From: an uncultured Anaerolineae bacterium
GTDB lineage: Bacteria; Chloroflexota; Anaerolineae; J036; Brachytrichaceae
NCBI GenBank assembly: GCA_938028725.1
Contig: CALIMH010000006.1
Location: 124,001 to 188,000 of the forward strand
Length of the DNA: 64,000 nucleotides
Direction of reading: 5' to 3'
This document shows positions 1 through 7,718 of the stretch, in pieces. The position numbers and the translations under genes are program-made. Position 1 is the stretch's first letter, and each line of letters starts with the position of its first letter. The notes below the pieces were generated by a model. The model saw only the letters and a list, made by a program, of their open reading frames with translations. It was not told the origin of the DNA and made no database searches.

Positions 1-2
1 CA

Positions 3-464
3 GGGCCAAGCTGGAACTACCTACGCGTCCGCCCTGAGAGGGAATTGCAGGGTGATTTCTTGCTTGTCCATGCTAGCCCCCGTGAGCCGATTTGGGAGTA
101 TGTTCTCGATGTTGGAGTAGCGGAGGAGAATTTCAACTTTGTGACCACACTCTGCGCGTTAGTGGGCCATACCCATGTGCCCCTGATGTTCTCAAAGGAC
201 CAACGCACGCGCACGGTGAGCGCGGTGTCGCCATCCCCAAACACCCCGCTCTTGCTACGACACAGTTTCACATACATCATGAACCCCGGCAGCGTGGGGC
301 AACCACGTGATGGTGACCCCCGCGCTGCTTACGCTGTGCTGGACACAGAAGCGCTCACCTGGACGCAGTACCGTGTTGCATACCCCGTCACCTACACACA
401 AGAGCGGATGCGGCAGCGCAGCTTCCCAGAACGGCTAATCGAGCGACTAGCTGTTGGCCGATAA
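3..464 (+). CDS. Metallophosphoesterase, 3' part (5' end outside window)
   Basis: The frame is open from the left edge, so only the C-terminal ~153 residues are present. They carry two hallmarks of calcineurin-like phosphoesterases (the YfcE / diadenosine-tetraphosphatase-like group): a GHTHVP metal-binding motif and a following NPGSVGQPRDGDPRAAY stretch, preceded by LLVHASP. Such enzymes hydrolyse phosphoester bonds with two metal ions in the cytoplasm; the substrate cannot be told from this fragment. The stop lies 1 base before the GTG proposed as start of the downstream tlyA-like gene, so the two are probably co-transcribed. The true start is upstream of the window. Confidence 0.85.
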   Translation, partial: GPSWNYLRVRPERELQGDFLLVHASPREPIWEYVLDVGVAEENFNFVTTLCALVGHTHVPLMFSKDQRTRTVSAVSPSPNTPLLLRHSFTYIMNPGSVGQPRDGDPRAAYAVLDTEALTWTQYRVAYPVTYTQERMRQRSFPERLIERLAVGR

Positions 465-465
465 C

Positions 466-1197
466 GTGAGATCAACCAAAGTGCGCCTGGATGTGTTGCT
501 TGTTGCGCGTGGGCTTGCCGAGAGCCGTGACTGGGCGCAACGATTGATCCGCGCCGGCGAAGTGCGGGTGAACGGCGAACTGCTCACTCATCCCGACCGC
601 CGCGTTGATGCGAACGCAAGCGTGGAACTCATCGCCCCGCCAAAGTATGTCTCGCGCGGTGGCTTCAAACTGGAAGCTGCGCTGGACTACTTCGGTGTTG
701 ACCCGCGTGGCTTGGTCTGTGCTGATGTGGGCAGCAGCACGGGGGGCTTCACCGATTGCTTGTTGCAGCGCGGCGCTGCGCGCGTGTATGCGATTGACGT
801 CGGGAGCAATCAACTGCACTGGCGACTCCGCAACGACCCACGTGTCATAGCAATGGAAGGGGTCAACGCTCGCTACCTGTTTGCGCTGCCCGAGCAGGTT
901 GAGCTTGTGGTTATAGATGTCTCTTTCATTTCGCTGAGGCTGATCGCGCCGACGGCGGGCGCCTGGCTGCGTGAGGGCGGCTGCATGATCGCTTTGATTA
1001 AGCCACAGTTTGAGGCAGGGCGCAGCCAGGTGGGAAAGGGCGGCATTGTGCGAGACCCTCAAGTGCATGAGCAAGTGGTCGGAGAGGTGTGCGCTCACAT
1101 GGCCCAGCGCGGCTGGCAGACCGGCGGTGTGATCCCTTCACCCATTCTTGGCGCTGATGGCAACCGTGAGTTCTTAGCGCTCTTCACGCGAGCGTAG
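466..1197 (+). CDS. tlyA: TlyA family rRNA (cytidine-2'-O)-methyltransferase
   Basis: An S4 RNA-binding domain (about residues 3-62, RLDVLLVARGLAESR...AGEVRVNGE) is followed by an FtsJ-like methyltransferase domain beginning at the SRGGFKLEAAL motif. The SAM-binding stretch is DVGSSTGGFTDCLLQRGA. Later motifs are DVSFISL and KPQFEAGR, and the KGGIVRD segment is typical of TlyA. The family 2'-O-methylates cytidines of 16S and/or 23S rRNA. Length (243 aa) is normal for the family. GTG 466 is preferred because family members start just before RLDVLL; an in-frame TTG at 454 would overlap the upstream gene. It follows the phosphoesterase gene directly. Confidence 0.93.
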   Translation: MRSTKVRLDVLLVARGLAESRDWAQRLIRAGEVRVNGELLTHPDRRVDANASVELIAPPKYVSRGGFKLEAALDYFGVDPRGLVCADVGSSTGGFTDCLLQRGAARVYAIDVGSNQLHWRLRNDPRVIAMEGVNARYLFALPEQVELVVIDVSFISLRLIAPTAGAWLREGGCMIALIKPQFEAGRSQVGKGGIVRDPQVHEQVVGEVCAHMAQRGWQTGGVIPSPILGADGNREFLALFTRA

Positions 1198-1249
1198 CCG
1201 TGCGATCGGCCTTGCCCTTGTGGTGCGCGCTGAGATATAACGTGTGAGC

Positions 1250-2059
1250 ATGGCAATAGATAAGCTGCTTCAGCTCGCCCTCGACCCCAGCATGCTGCCC
1301 GGGGCGTTAGTTTACTTTGTAGCTGTAGCTGTAACGGCGTGGCTGATCTCTCGCCTGTGGCGTCACCTCATCCGCCGCCTACTCGAGAGAGAGCAGCGGT
1401 TGCTCAACCGCACCACCTTGGAGTTCACTGCCCAGATCGGCAGCGTGTTGATTTACGTGTTGGCTTTCGTTGTGTATGCCAGCTTGGTGCCCGCGTTGCG
1501 CGCTCTGGGCACCGCGCTGCTCGCTAGCGTTGGCATTGTGTCGTTAGTGATCGGCTTGGCCGCACAGAACACGCTGAGCAACTTGGTGGCTGGGTTGACG
1601 TTAGCAATTTACCGCCCTTTCGAGATTCACGACCACGTTCGGGTGCTCGCGCTGGGAAGCATTGAAACAGGAGTGGTGGAGAGCTTGACGTTGGGATACA
1701 CCATCCTGCGCACTTTGGATAATCGTCGCATTGTCATACCAAACAGCGTGATGTCCTCTCAGATACTGGTGAACTTGACTATGCGGGACGCACGCAAGAT
1801 GGTGGCGATCCCACTCACCACTAGCCTTACAGCGGACATTGACCGTGTGCGCGCGCTTGCGCTTGAAGTAGCGCGTGGTCACCCTAATGCCCGCCAAGTT
1901 GTTGGCTGTCCTGTCACGCAACTTTCGCGGGACGGTATCACGCTGTCCCTGCAGATATGGTGCGACGATTTCCTTCAGGCAGAACAGCTTCGCATTGAAA
2001 TCACTGAGCAACTGAAGAAGCGCTTCGACGCTGAAGGGATTGAGCTGAAAGCTGCCTGA
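1250..2059 (+). CDS. MscS-family small-conductance mechanosensitive channel
   Basis: This 269-residue inner-membrane protein has about three N-terminal transmembrane helices: residues ~15-35, ~65-85, and ~88-125 as the pore-lining helix with LASVGIVSLVIGLAAQ. The MscS core follows (NLVAGL, then YRPFEIHDHVRV, and PNSVMSSQILVN), and then the C-terminal alpha/beta vestibule. The family releases osmolytes on hypo-osmotic shock. The protein is short and lacks extra N-terminal helices, as in E. coli MscS. A TATAAC hexamer ends 8 bases before ATG 1250, suggesting leaderless transcription; GTG 1244, two codons upstream, is an alternative start. Confidence 0.92.
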   Translation: MAIDKLLQLALDPSMLPGALVYFVAVAVTAWLISRLWRHLIRRLLEREQRLLNRTTLEFTAQIGSVLIYVLAFVVYASLVPALRALGTALLASVGIVSLVIGLAAQNTLSNLVAGLTLAIYRPFEIHDHVRVLALGSIETGVVESLTLGYTILRTLDNRRIVIPNSVMSSQILVNLTMRDARKMVAIPLTTSLTADIDRVRALALEVARGHPNARQVVGCPVTQLSRDGITLSLQIWCDDFLQAEQLRIEITEQLKKRFDAEGIELKAA

Positions 2060-2083
2060 TGCCTCCTTGCTTCTGGTTGCTTT

Positions 2084-3334
2084 TCAGCGCCGTCTCACCC
2101 ACAGCGCAGTGAGGCCGTGAAAGTGGTAGGCGTTGCGATAGACGGGCGGCTGCACAAGCTCTAGATTTGGCACTCGCCGTGCCAAAGTGCTGAGTGCAAT
2201 CTCAAGCTCCAGCCTCGCTAGCGGTGCGCCGATGCAAAAGTGGATGCCGCCGCCAAAAGATACGTGTGGGTTGTGGATGCGCGTGATGTCCAGCTGATCA
2301 GGACATGGAAACTGTTGAGGGTCGCGGTTGGCTGCGCCCAACAGCAGGGCAATGGTGTCGCCAAACTTGAATGCATGCCCCCGCCACGTGAGGTCTTCTA
2401 ACACCCATCGTGTGAACAAATGCAGAGGGGTGTCAAATCGCAACAACTCTTCAACTGCGCCTTTGGCTAGCGAGGGGTTATCCACCAGTTTCTGCCACTG
2501 CCCAGGGTGAGTAAGCAGCGCGTAGACGCCGTTGCCGATCACGTTGACAGTGGCCTCATGGCCGGCATTGAGCAGTTGCATGCAACTGGAGATTAACTCG
2601 TGCTCGGTGAGCTTTTGGCCTTGATCTTCGGCTGCGATGAGCTGCGTGATGAGGTCGCCGGCTGGGTGTCGGCGTCGTTCGCGCACGAGCTCGCAAAGGT
2701 AAGCGTAGAACTCTTGTGTGGCTTGCACAGCTTGGCGCTCCTGCTCGCGGGTGCGCCCTAGCTCATACATGGCGACCATTGCATGAGACCACCGCAGGAG
2801 GTGATCGCTCATCTCGACTGGCACTCCCAGCAATCGCGCGATGGTCTGCACAGGCACCGGTGTGGCGTAGGCTGGCAGCAAGTCAAAGGGTGCGTCATGG
2901 GGCATGGCATCGATGAGCTGATCGCACAAGGCTTGAATTTGCGGGCGCAAGCTCTCGATTTGTCTCGCCATAAACGCTTTCTGCACCAGACTGCGCAGGC
3001 GTGTGTGGTCAGGCGGCTCTTTCTGGATCATCGTAGCCTCGTCCACTTCGTAAAAAGGTTTGAGGTCATCGGGGATTGGCTCCCAGCCCAGCTCCTCGCG
3101 GGTGCGCAGGTGGGTGATCTGCCGCCCAAAGCGTCGATCGCGCAGCAAAGTGTTCACGTCTTCCCAGCAAGCAAAGCACCATAGGTTGAATTCCTGCCAG
3201 TAGAAGGGCTGTGGCAACTCGCGCATAACGTCGTAGTAAGGATAGGGATTGTTGTAGAAGTGAGGGTCGCGCGGGTTGAGGTGGATGCAATTGCCTGCAA
3301 CGTGCATGTGAAGGCTTGTTGCTGCAATGTTCAT
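2084..3334 (-). CDS. Cytochrome P450 (class I bacterial type)
   Basis: The 416-residue soluble P450 has an I-helix motif AGHEATVN, a K-helix ExxR at EELLRF, and the heme-thiolate loop FGGGIHFCIGAPLA with the ligand at about Cys367. There is no membrane anchor, as expected for bacterial enzymes fed by ferredoxin. In the I-helix the usual acid-Thr pair is Glu-Ala, with Thr one position later, so the canonical oxygen-activating Thr appears replaced. The neighbours are a channel gene (convergent) and threonine dehydratase (divergent); no redox partner is adjacent. The substrate cannot be predicted. The upstream DNA has an AT-rich stretch but no clear Shine-Dalgarno sequence. Confidence 0.93.
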   Translation of the reverse strand: MNIAATSLHMHVAGNCIHLNPRDPHFYNNPYPYYDVMRELPQPFYWQEFNLWCFACWEDVNTLLRDRRFGRQITHLRTREELGWEPIPDDLKPFYEVDEATMIQKEPPDHTRLRSLVQKAFMARQIESLRPQIQALCDQLIDAMPHDAPFDLLPAYATPVPVQTIARLLGVPVEMSDHLLRWSHAMVAMYELGRTREQERQAVQATQEFYAYLCELVRERRRHPAGDLITQLIAAEDQGQKLTEHELISSCMQLLNAGHEATVNVIGNGVYALLTHPGQWQKLVDNPSLAKGAVEELLRFDTPLHLFTRWVLEDLTWRGHAFKFGDTIALLLGAANRDPQQFPCPDQLDITRIHNPHVSFGGGIHFCIGAPLARLELEIALSTLARRVPNLELVQPPVYRNAYHFHGLTALWVRRR

Positions 3335-3622
3335 ACACTCTATTTTGTCATGTGAGGGGAAGTGCGTTCGCTGCGCCAGCGCAGTGCAGTGATGGTGTGG
3401 CGAATGTGCAGGATGCTAGTAAGGGGCAACTGAATTGGCCTTGTAGGAGAGGTAAATCGATCTTGCAGGCGCAAGTAGCTCCATCCCGCCTTCAGCAAGC
3501 CAATGCCGTAGCGCTCCACCTCCCTACTGACGCCAAGGTCGCCCCGCAGCCCCTGCATGCAGACCCCAAACGGAGCGCGGTTTGCAGATAGGATGGCTTA
3601 GGGATGTTGTACGCTTCCCATT
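3335..3622. other. Intergenic region between P450 and threonine dehydratase
   Basis: This 288-base divergent gap is the longest gene-free stretch in the window. It must hold the promoters of both flanking genes. I see no convincing -35/-10 pair, hairpin or repeat. A 72-codon open frame on the minus strand (3340-3558) ends 5 bases before the P450 start but has no recognisable features. Confidence 0.6.
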
Positions 3623-4870
3623 ATGGTGGCACAGCCGGTTGAAGTCACGCTTGCCGATGTGTATGCAGCCCAGCAAGTGCTGCGCGATCAGCTCATAGCA
3701 ACTCCGATGCTGCCAGAGCTACGTTTGACGCGCCTACTAGGTGCTCGGGTATTCCTCAAGGCGGAATCGCTGCAGCGTTCGGGCTCCTTCAAGATACGCG
3801 GCGCCTACAACCGCATTAGCCGCCTCAGCGAGGAGGAACGACGACGAGGCGTGATCACTGCAAGCGCCGGCAACCATGCCCAGGGCGTGGCGTTGGCTGC
3901 GCGATTGTTTCAGGTGCCTGCCACCATTGTCATGCCTGAATTTGCGCCATTAACCAAGGTGGTCAACACCCGCAACTTCGGTGCTGAGGTCATCCTTCAC
4001 GGCTCCAGCTTCGACGATGCGGTGGCCCATGCGCGTGCGCTGCAGGCGGAAACGGGAGCGACCTTTGTGCACGCCTTCGACGACCCCTTTGTGATAGCTG
4101 GCCAAGGGACGATTGGCTTGGAGATTCTGAGCGCCTTGCCAGAGGTGGACATGATCCTGGTGCCGGTGGGAGGAGGGGGATTGATCAGTGGTATCGCAAT
4201 TGCGGTGAAGGCGCTGAAACCCAGCGTGCGAGTGATCGGCATACAGTCCGATGTTTGTCCCTCGGTGATGGCTTCTTTGCGTGGACAGGCATTCACCCCG
4301 CCGGCCATGGTAGCCACTATCGCTGATGGCATTGCCGTGAAGCATCCCGGCGAGCTGACCATGCACTACATTCGCCGACTGGTAGATGATGTGGTGACTG
4401 TGAGCGACGACGACATCGCCTGTGCCATCGCCCATTGCGCTCAGTATGCACGCTTGGTGGTGGAGGGCGCCGGCGCTGCCGGCGCGGCGGCGCTGCTGAG
4501 CGGTGCGGTGCGACCTGAGGCTGACGAGGTCGTCTGCGCCGTGTTATGTGGAGGCAACATTGATGGCAATTTGTTGGCCCGCGTGATCGAGCAAGTGATG
4601 GTTCAGCAAGGTCGCATTATCGTATTGCGCCTCACCCTGCTTGATCGGCCAGGCCAATTGGCTGCTGTGATCAACCACGTCGCTGATTGTGGCGCTAACA
4701 TCCTTGACGTGATCCATCGCCGTGCAGTGTGGCTGGCGCCGCTGACCCGCACTGGTGTTGAGTTGGTGTTGGAAGTGCGTGACGAATCTCATGGCCAATC
4801 GGTGATGCGCCGCCTGCAAGAAGCCGGGTATGGTGTCGAGCGCGTGCAGCTTGGCCACTGGCCAAGCTAG
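3623..4870 (+). CDS. ilvA: Threonine ammonia-lyase (threonine dehydratase) with C-terminal ACT-like domain
   Basis: This PLP fold-type II enzyme of 415 aa deaminates threonine to 2-oxobutanoate, the entry step to isoleucine. The Schiff-base lysine is Lys57 in SGSFKIRGA; the substrate loop is SAGNHAQG (81-88) and the phosphate-binding glycine loop is GGGGL (183-187). Residues ~325-410 form a single ACT-like regulatory domain (LRLTLLDRPGQLAAVINHVAD), as in the shorter ilvA/tdcB type rather than the 500-residue two-ACT form. The ACT domain suggests allosteric control, probably by a branched-chain amino acid. No other ile/val genes are near. Serine dehydratase activity is also possible. Confidence 0.93.
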   Translation: MVAQPVEVTLADVYAAQQVLRDQLIATPMLPELRLTRLLGARVFLKAESLQRSGSFKIRGAYNRISRLSEEERRRGVITASAGNHAQGVALAARLFQVPATIVMPEFAPLTKVVNTRNFGAEVILHGSSFDDAVAHARALQAETGATFVHAFDDPFVIAGQGTIGLEILSALPEVDMILVPVGGGGLISGIAIAVKALKPSVRVIGIQSDVCPSVMASLRGQAFTPPAMVATIADGIAVKHPGELTMHYIRRLVDDVVTVSDDDIACAIAHCAQYARLVVEGAGAAGAAALLSGAVRPEADEVVCAVLCGGNIDGNLLARVIEQVMVQQGRIIVLRLTLLDRPGQLAAVINHVADCGANILDVIHRRAVWLAPLTRTGVELVLEVRDESHGQSVMRRLQEAGYGVERVQLGHWPS

Positions 4871-4953
4871 CCTCGACCTATCAGGGGATCACAGCAGTAT
4901 CTGCGTCACAAAGCCTTAGAATAACTGTGATTGATCTCGTACGGAGGTGTGAC

Positions 4954-5757
4954 ATGGCGGCCACTCAGGAGCTCAAACTGCCTCGCATCATCGCTGCAAT
5001 TCATCTGCTCCCCTCCCGAGAGTCGTTGCGCCCAGATGGTCAACCGCTGTCGCGCATCATCGAGCATGCGCTGTTGCATGCACGCATCGCTTGGGATGGT
5101 GGTGTGCGAGCGTTTTATTTCCAAGACGTCAACGACGTGCCGGTCGCACCACAGGTGATGGAGCACACTATTGCTCACATGACTGCTGTTGGCAAGGAGC
5201 TGCGCCGCGCTTTCCCCGACGCTGTGCTAGGGGTATGTCTCATGCAGAACAGCGGCAAGGAGTCGCTGCAGATCGCCCATGCGGTTGACGCCCAGTTTGT
5301 GCGCATCAAGGTGTATGTTGGCGCGATGCTCAAAGCGGAGGGCATTGTGCAAGGTTGTGCCTATGAGGCGATCCGCACACGGCATCATCTGAACGCTGAG
5401 CACATCCGTATCTTCGCTGATGTGTATGACCGCTTGGGCGAGCCTATAGCCCCTATACCACTCAAAGAGATGTGTCGCCAAGCAGTGGAGTTTGGCCGTG
5501 CAGATGGAATCATCCTCACTGGCCGAACGCCTGAGCAGTCTATTCGGATGCTTGATGAGGTGCGCCCCTTGCGATTGCCTGTGCCTCTCCTCGTGGGTGG
5601 TGGGGTTTCGCCTCAGACTTTGAAGTACTTCGTGGGGCGCGCAGACCACTTCATTGTCCATGCTGCATTCGTGCGACGAGGACTGCCTGCGCGCAACGGT
5701 GTGCCGGTGGAGTGGGACGTGGAGCTGGTCCGTGAGCTGGTCGCTATGGTAGCCTAA
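4954..5757 (+). CDS. BtpA/SgcQ family protein
   Basis: This 267-residue TIM-barrel-like protein of the BtpA family has the typical AAIHLLP start, FQDVNDVP (usually E-N-x-x-D), GVCLMQNSGKESL, and the C-terminal ILTGRTPE and LLVGGGVSPQTL phosphate-loop-like segments. The family was named for a cyanobacterial photosystem I biogenesis factor, but members such as SgcQ sit in sugar-phosphate operons and look like enzymes. ATG 4954 is chosen because GGAGGTG lies just upstream; a GTG at 4927 is in frame but has no such site. It is followed 10 bases later by a PfkB-type kinase, suggesting that the two act on one metabolite. The function is not known. Confidence 0.88.
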   Translation: MAATQELKLPRIIAAIHLLPSRESLRPDGQPLSRIIEHALLHARIAWDGGVRAFYFQDVNDVPVAPQVMEHTIAHMTAVGKELRRAFPDAVLGVCLMQNSGKESLQIAHAVDAQFVRIKVYVGAMLKAEGIVQGCAYEAIRTRHHLNAEHIRIFADVYDRLGEPIAPIPLKEMCRQAVEFGRADGIILTGRTPEQSIRMLDEVRPLRLPVPLLVGGGVSPQTLKYFVGRADHFIVHAAFVRRGLPARNGVPVEWDVELVRELVAMVA

Positions 5758-5767
5758 GGGCGCAGCG

Positions 5768-6793
5768 TTGAATCCCAAATCCTTGGCTTGCTGTGGCGGC
5801 CTGCGCGTGGATTACATCATCACCGCTGAGGGGAATGTGCGCCTTCGACAGATGGGCGGCAATGCCCTGTACGCCGCTGCCGGCGCTCGTGTGTGGGGAT
5901 GCCAGCCTGTGATTCTGGCGCGCGCTGGCGACAACTTCCCCGCAGCGTGGTTGGAGCGTATGCGCGCGCTTGGCCTGGACACGCGCGGTGTATGTCGCGT
6001 CCCAGGATGGCAAGAACACCGTACGTTCTACGCCTATCTGGATGCCCACACTCGGGACGACACACGCCCAGCGCTGCACTTTGCGCGCCTTGGGCTTCCT
6101 GTGCCGGAAGACCTGCGCAGTTACGTTCACTCGACACTCGGGCAGGACAACCCTCATGCCTACGAGCCGCTCGCGGTGCAGCCTGGGGATGTTGCAGCTT
6201 TGGCCGAGTGTCCACCCTCCGCATTGCACATCGCGCCTTGCAGCATTCGCACCCAGCTCCATGTGCCGGCTGCTGCGCGTGCGATCGGCGTGCGCTGGGT
6301 GAGCGCCGACCCCGGCGAGCGCGCCATGCGCCCCAACCTGCTCCCCTTTGTTGAAGCGGTGCTTTCACAGGTGGACGCGTTCATGCCCAGTGAGCAGGAA
6401 GTGCGCACGCTGTTTGCTGATCGCCCGCAGGCCGAGCACCCCTTATTGGCGCTGCGTTGGTTCATGGAGCGTGGCCCACGCATCGCGGTGGTTAAGCAAG
6501 GGGCGCGTGGAGTGGTGCTGTGCGATCGAGAGGCCGGTCGCTGTTGGCATGTCCCGGCCTACCCCACCACGGTTGTGGATGTGACCGGCGCGGGCGACGC
6601 TTTCTGTGGTGGCTTCATGGCTTGCTTCGTCCAAACTGCTGACGCGCTAGAGAGCGCCGTCGCCGGCGTTGTGGCAGCATCCTTCACTGTTGAGGATTAC
6701 GGCCCACTTCACCTGTTTGAGGTTATGCCAGAAAAGGCGCGCGTGCGCGCAGCTTGGGTGCGCGCGCACGCGCAGGAATTGAAAACCACCTAA
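5768..6793 (+). CDS. PfkB (ribokinase) family carbohydrate/nucleoside kinase
   Basis: This 341-residue protein has the PfkB N-terminal glycine motif around MGGNALYAAAGARVWG and the C-terminal signature DVTGAGDAFCGGF, which contains the catalytic Asp and anion hole. PfkB kinases phosphorylate sugars, nucleosides or similar alcohols with ATP in the cytosol. The middle part (residues ~85-150) is longer than in ribokinase and lacks family-specific motifs, so the substrate is open. The gene starts 10 bases after the BtpA-family gene and is very probably in its operon. The TTG start at 5768 is weakly supported. Confidence 0.88.
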   Translation: MNPKSLACCGGLRVDYIITAEGNVRLRQMGGNALYAAAGARVWGCQPVILARAGDNFPAAWLERMRALGLDTRGVCRVPGWQEHRTFYAYLDAHTRDDTRPALHFARLGLPVPEDLRSYVHSTLGQDNPHAYEPLAVQPGDVAALAECPPSALHIAPCSIRTQLHVPAAARAIGVRWVSADPGERAMRPNLLPFVEAVLSQVDAFMPSEQEVRTLFADRPQAEHPLLALRWFMERGPRIAVVKQGARGVVLCDREAGRCWHVPAYPTTVVDVTGAGDAFCGGFMACFVQTADALESAVAGVVAASFTVEDYGPLHLFEVMPEKARVRAAWVRAHAQELKTT

Positions 6794-6796
6794 GGC

Positions 6797-7573
6797 TCAC
6801 TGCTTCACCGCAACAAAGTCCAGCTTCAGCTTCGCCTCTTCGCTCACATTCGCCACGCCGGGCACGTTGGGGATGCTCAACTCAAAATCTCGCCAGCGCA
6901 CCACGGTCTCGGCTGTGCCGCTGATCTCCCGTTCCGAATCCGCGTTCACCGTGATATCAAACGTCACCGAGCGAGTGATGTTCCGCACCGTCAGCTTGCC
7001 GCTAATCTTAAACTGCAACTTCGAGCCGACCCGCACGGGCTCTGAGCTCATGTCGAGCATGTCGGTAGGCTCAAAAACGATCTTGGGATATTGGTCGCTT
7101 TGTAAGATGAATCGGCGGATCGCGCCGTTGCGCCGCTCATTGTCCGTGCGCAAGTCGGCCGCATCAATCTCGATGACGCTCAACCGCGACTTTGAAGGGT
7201 TCGACCAGTCCGCTATGATGCTGCCCTCCACCTTCCCGGTCACACCTTTGACGATAGTGGGCTGGCCGAAGAGTTCTTCGCGCATTTCAAAAGACGCTTC
7301 CGAGCGTGTGTTGTCAATTCGGTAAGTCACCGATGACAACTGCGTCGCCGGCTCAGCCTCAGCGGGTGCATTGGTGGTTGGCTCTGAAGATGCTGTGCTG
7401 GTTTCTCTCGCCTGGCTCACAGGAGTCATTTCCTGCATCAGCATGGAGGTCGCTGGCGCAGGGGCAGCGGTGGGAGTCTGCATCGTCGAGGGGATGGAGG
7501 GGCTTGCCGACGCGCACGCCGCCAATAACATGCTGGTTGGTAACAATGGCATCAAAGATAACCAACGCTTCAT
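6797..7573 (-). CDS. YceI-family lipoprotein
   Basis: This 258-aa exported lipoprotein has a signal peptide (MKRWLSLMPLL...) ending in a lipobox LLAAC with Cys20, then a low-complexity Ala/Pro/Thr/Glu linker to about residue 80, then a YceI-like lipocalin domain (TYRIDNTRSEASFEMREELFG; later IDAADLRTDNERRN; GKLTVRNITRSVTFD). YceI domains bind isoprenoid or amphiphilic ligands in a beta-barrel at the cell surface or periplasm. ATG 7573 is chosen because AGGAGAG lies 8 bases upstream and it begins the signal peptide. A TTGATC-16-TACATA promoter candidate lies upstream at 7601-7628. It is convergent with the PfkB gene. Confidence 0.9.
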   Translation of the reverse strand: MKRWLSLMPLLPTSMLLAACASASPSIPSTMQTPTAAPAPATSMLMQEMTPVSQARETSTASSEPTTNAPAEAEPATQLSSVTYRIDNTRSEASFEMREELFGQPTIVKGVTGKVEGSIIADWSNPSKSRLSVIEIDAADLRTDNERRNGAIRRFILQSDQYPKIVFEPTDMLDMSSEPVRVGSKLQFKISGKLTVRNITRSVTFDITVNADSEREISGTAETVVRWRDFELSIPNVPGVANVSEEAKLKLDFVAVKQ

Positions 7574-7600
7574 GATGGGCTCTCCTGTCGCACAACTTCG

Positions 7601-7628
7601 TATGTAGCCCAAAAACCTATCAGATCAA
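7601..7628 (-). promoter_or_regulatory. Candidate sigma-70 promoter for the YceI lipoprotein gene
   Basis: Read on the minus strand: TTGATC (7623-7628), a 16-base spacer, TACATA (7601-7606). The start codon is 27 bases further down, after an AGGAGAG ribosome site. Confidence 0.5.
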
Positions 7629-7718
7629 CGTGAAAGCTCTTTGATGCAAGGCTAAGAGCAATATGAGAATCCGTGTGGGCTGGCTGATCTCTTGGCCGTT
7701 CGATACAATCATCTCGCT

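Noticed and set aside
3340-3558. 72-codon open frame on the minus strand ending 5 bases before the P450 start
   Set aside because: No recognisable motif, no ribosome site, and a plus-strand frame of similar length covers the same bases; more likely chance.
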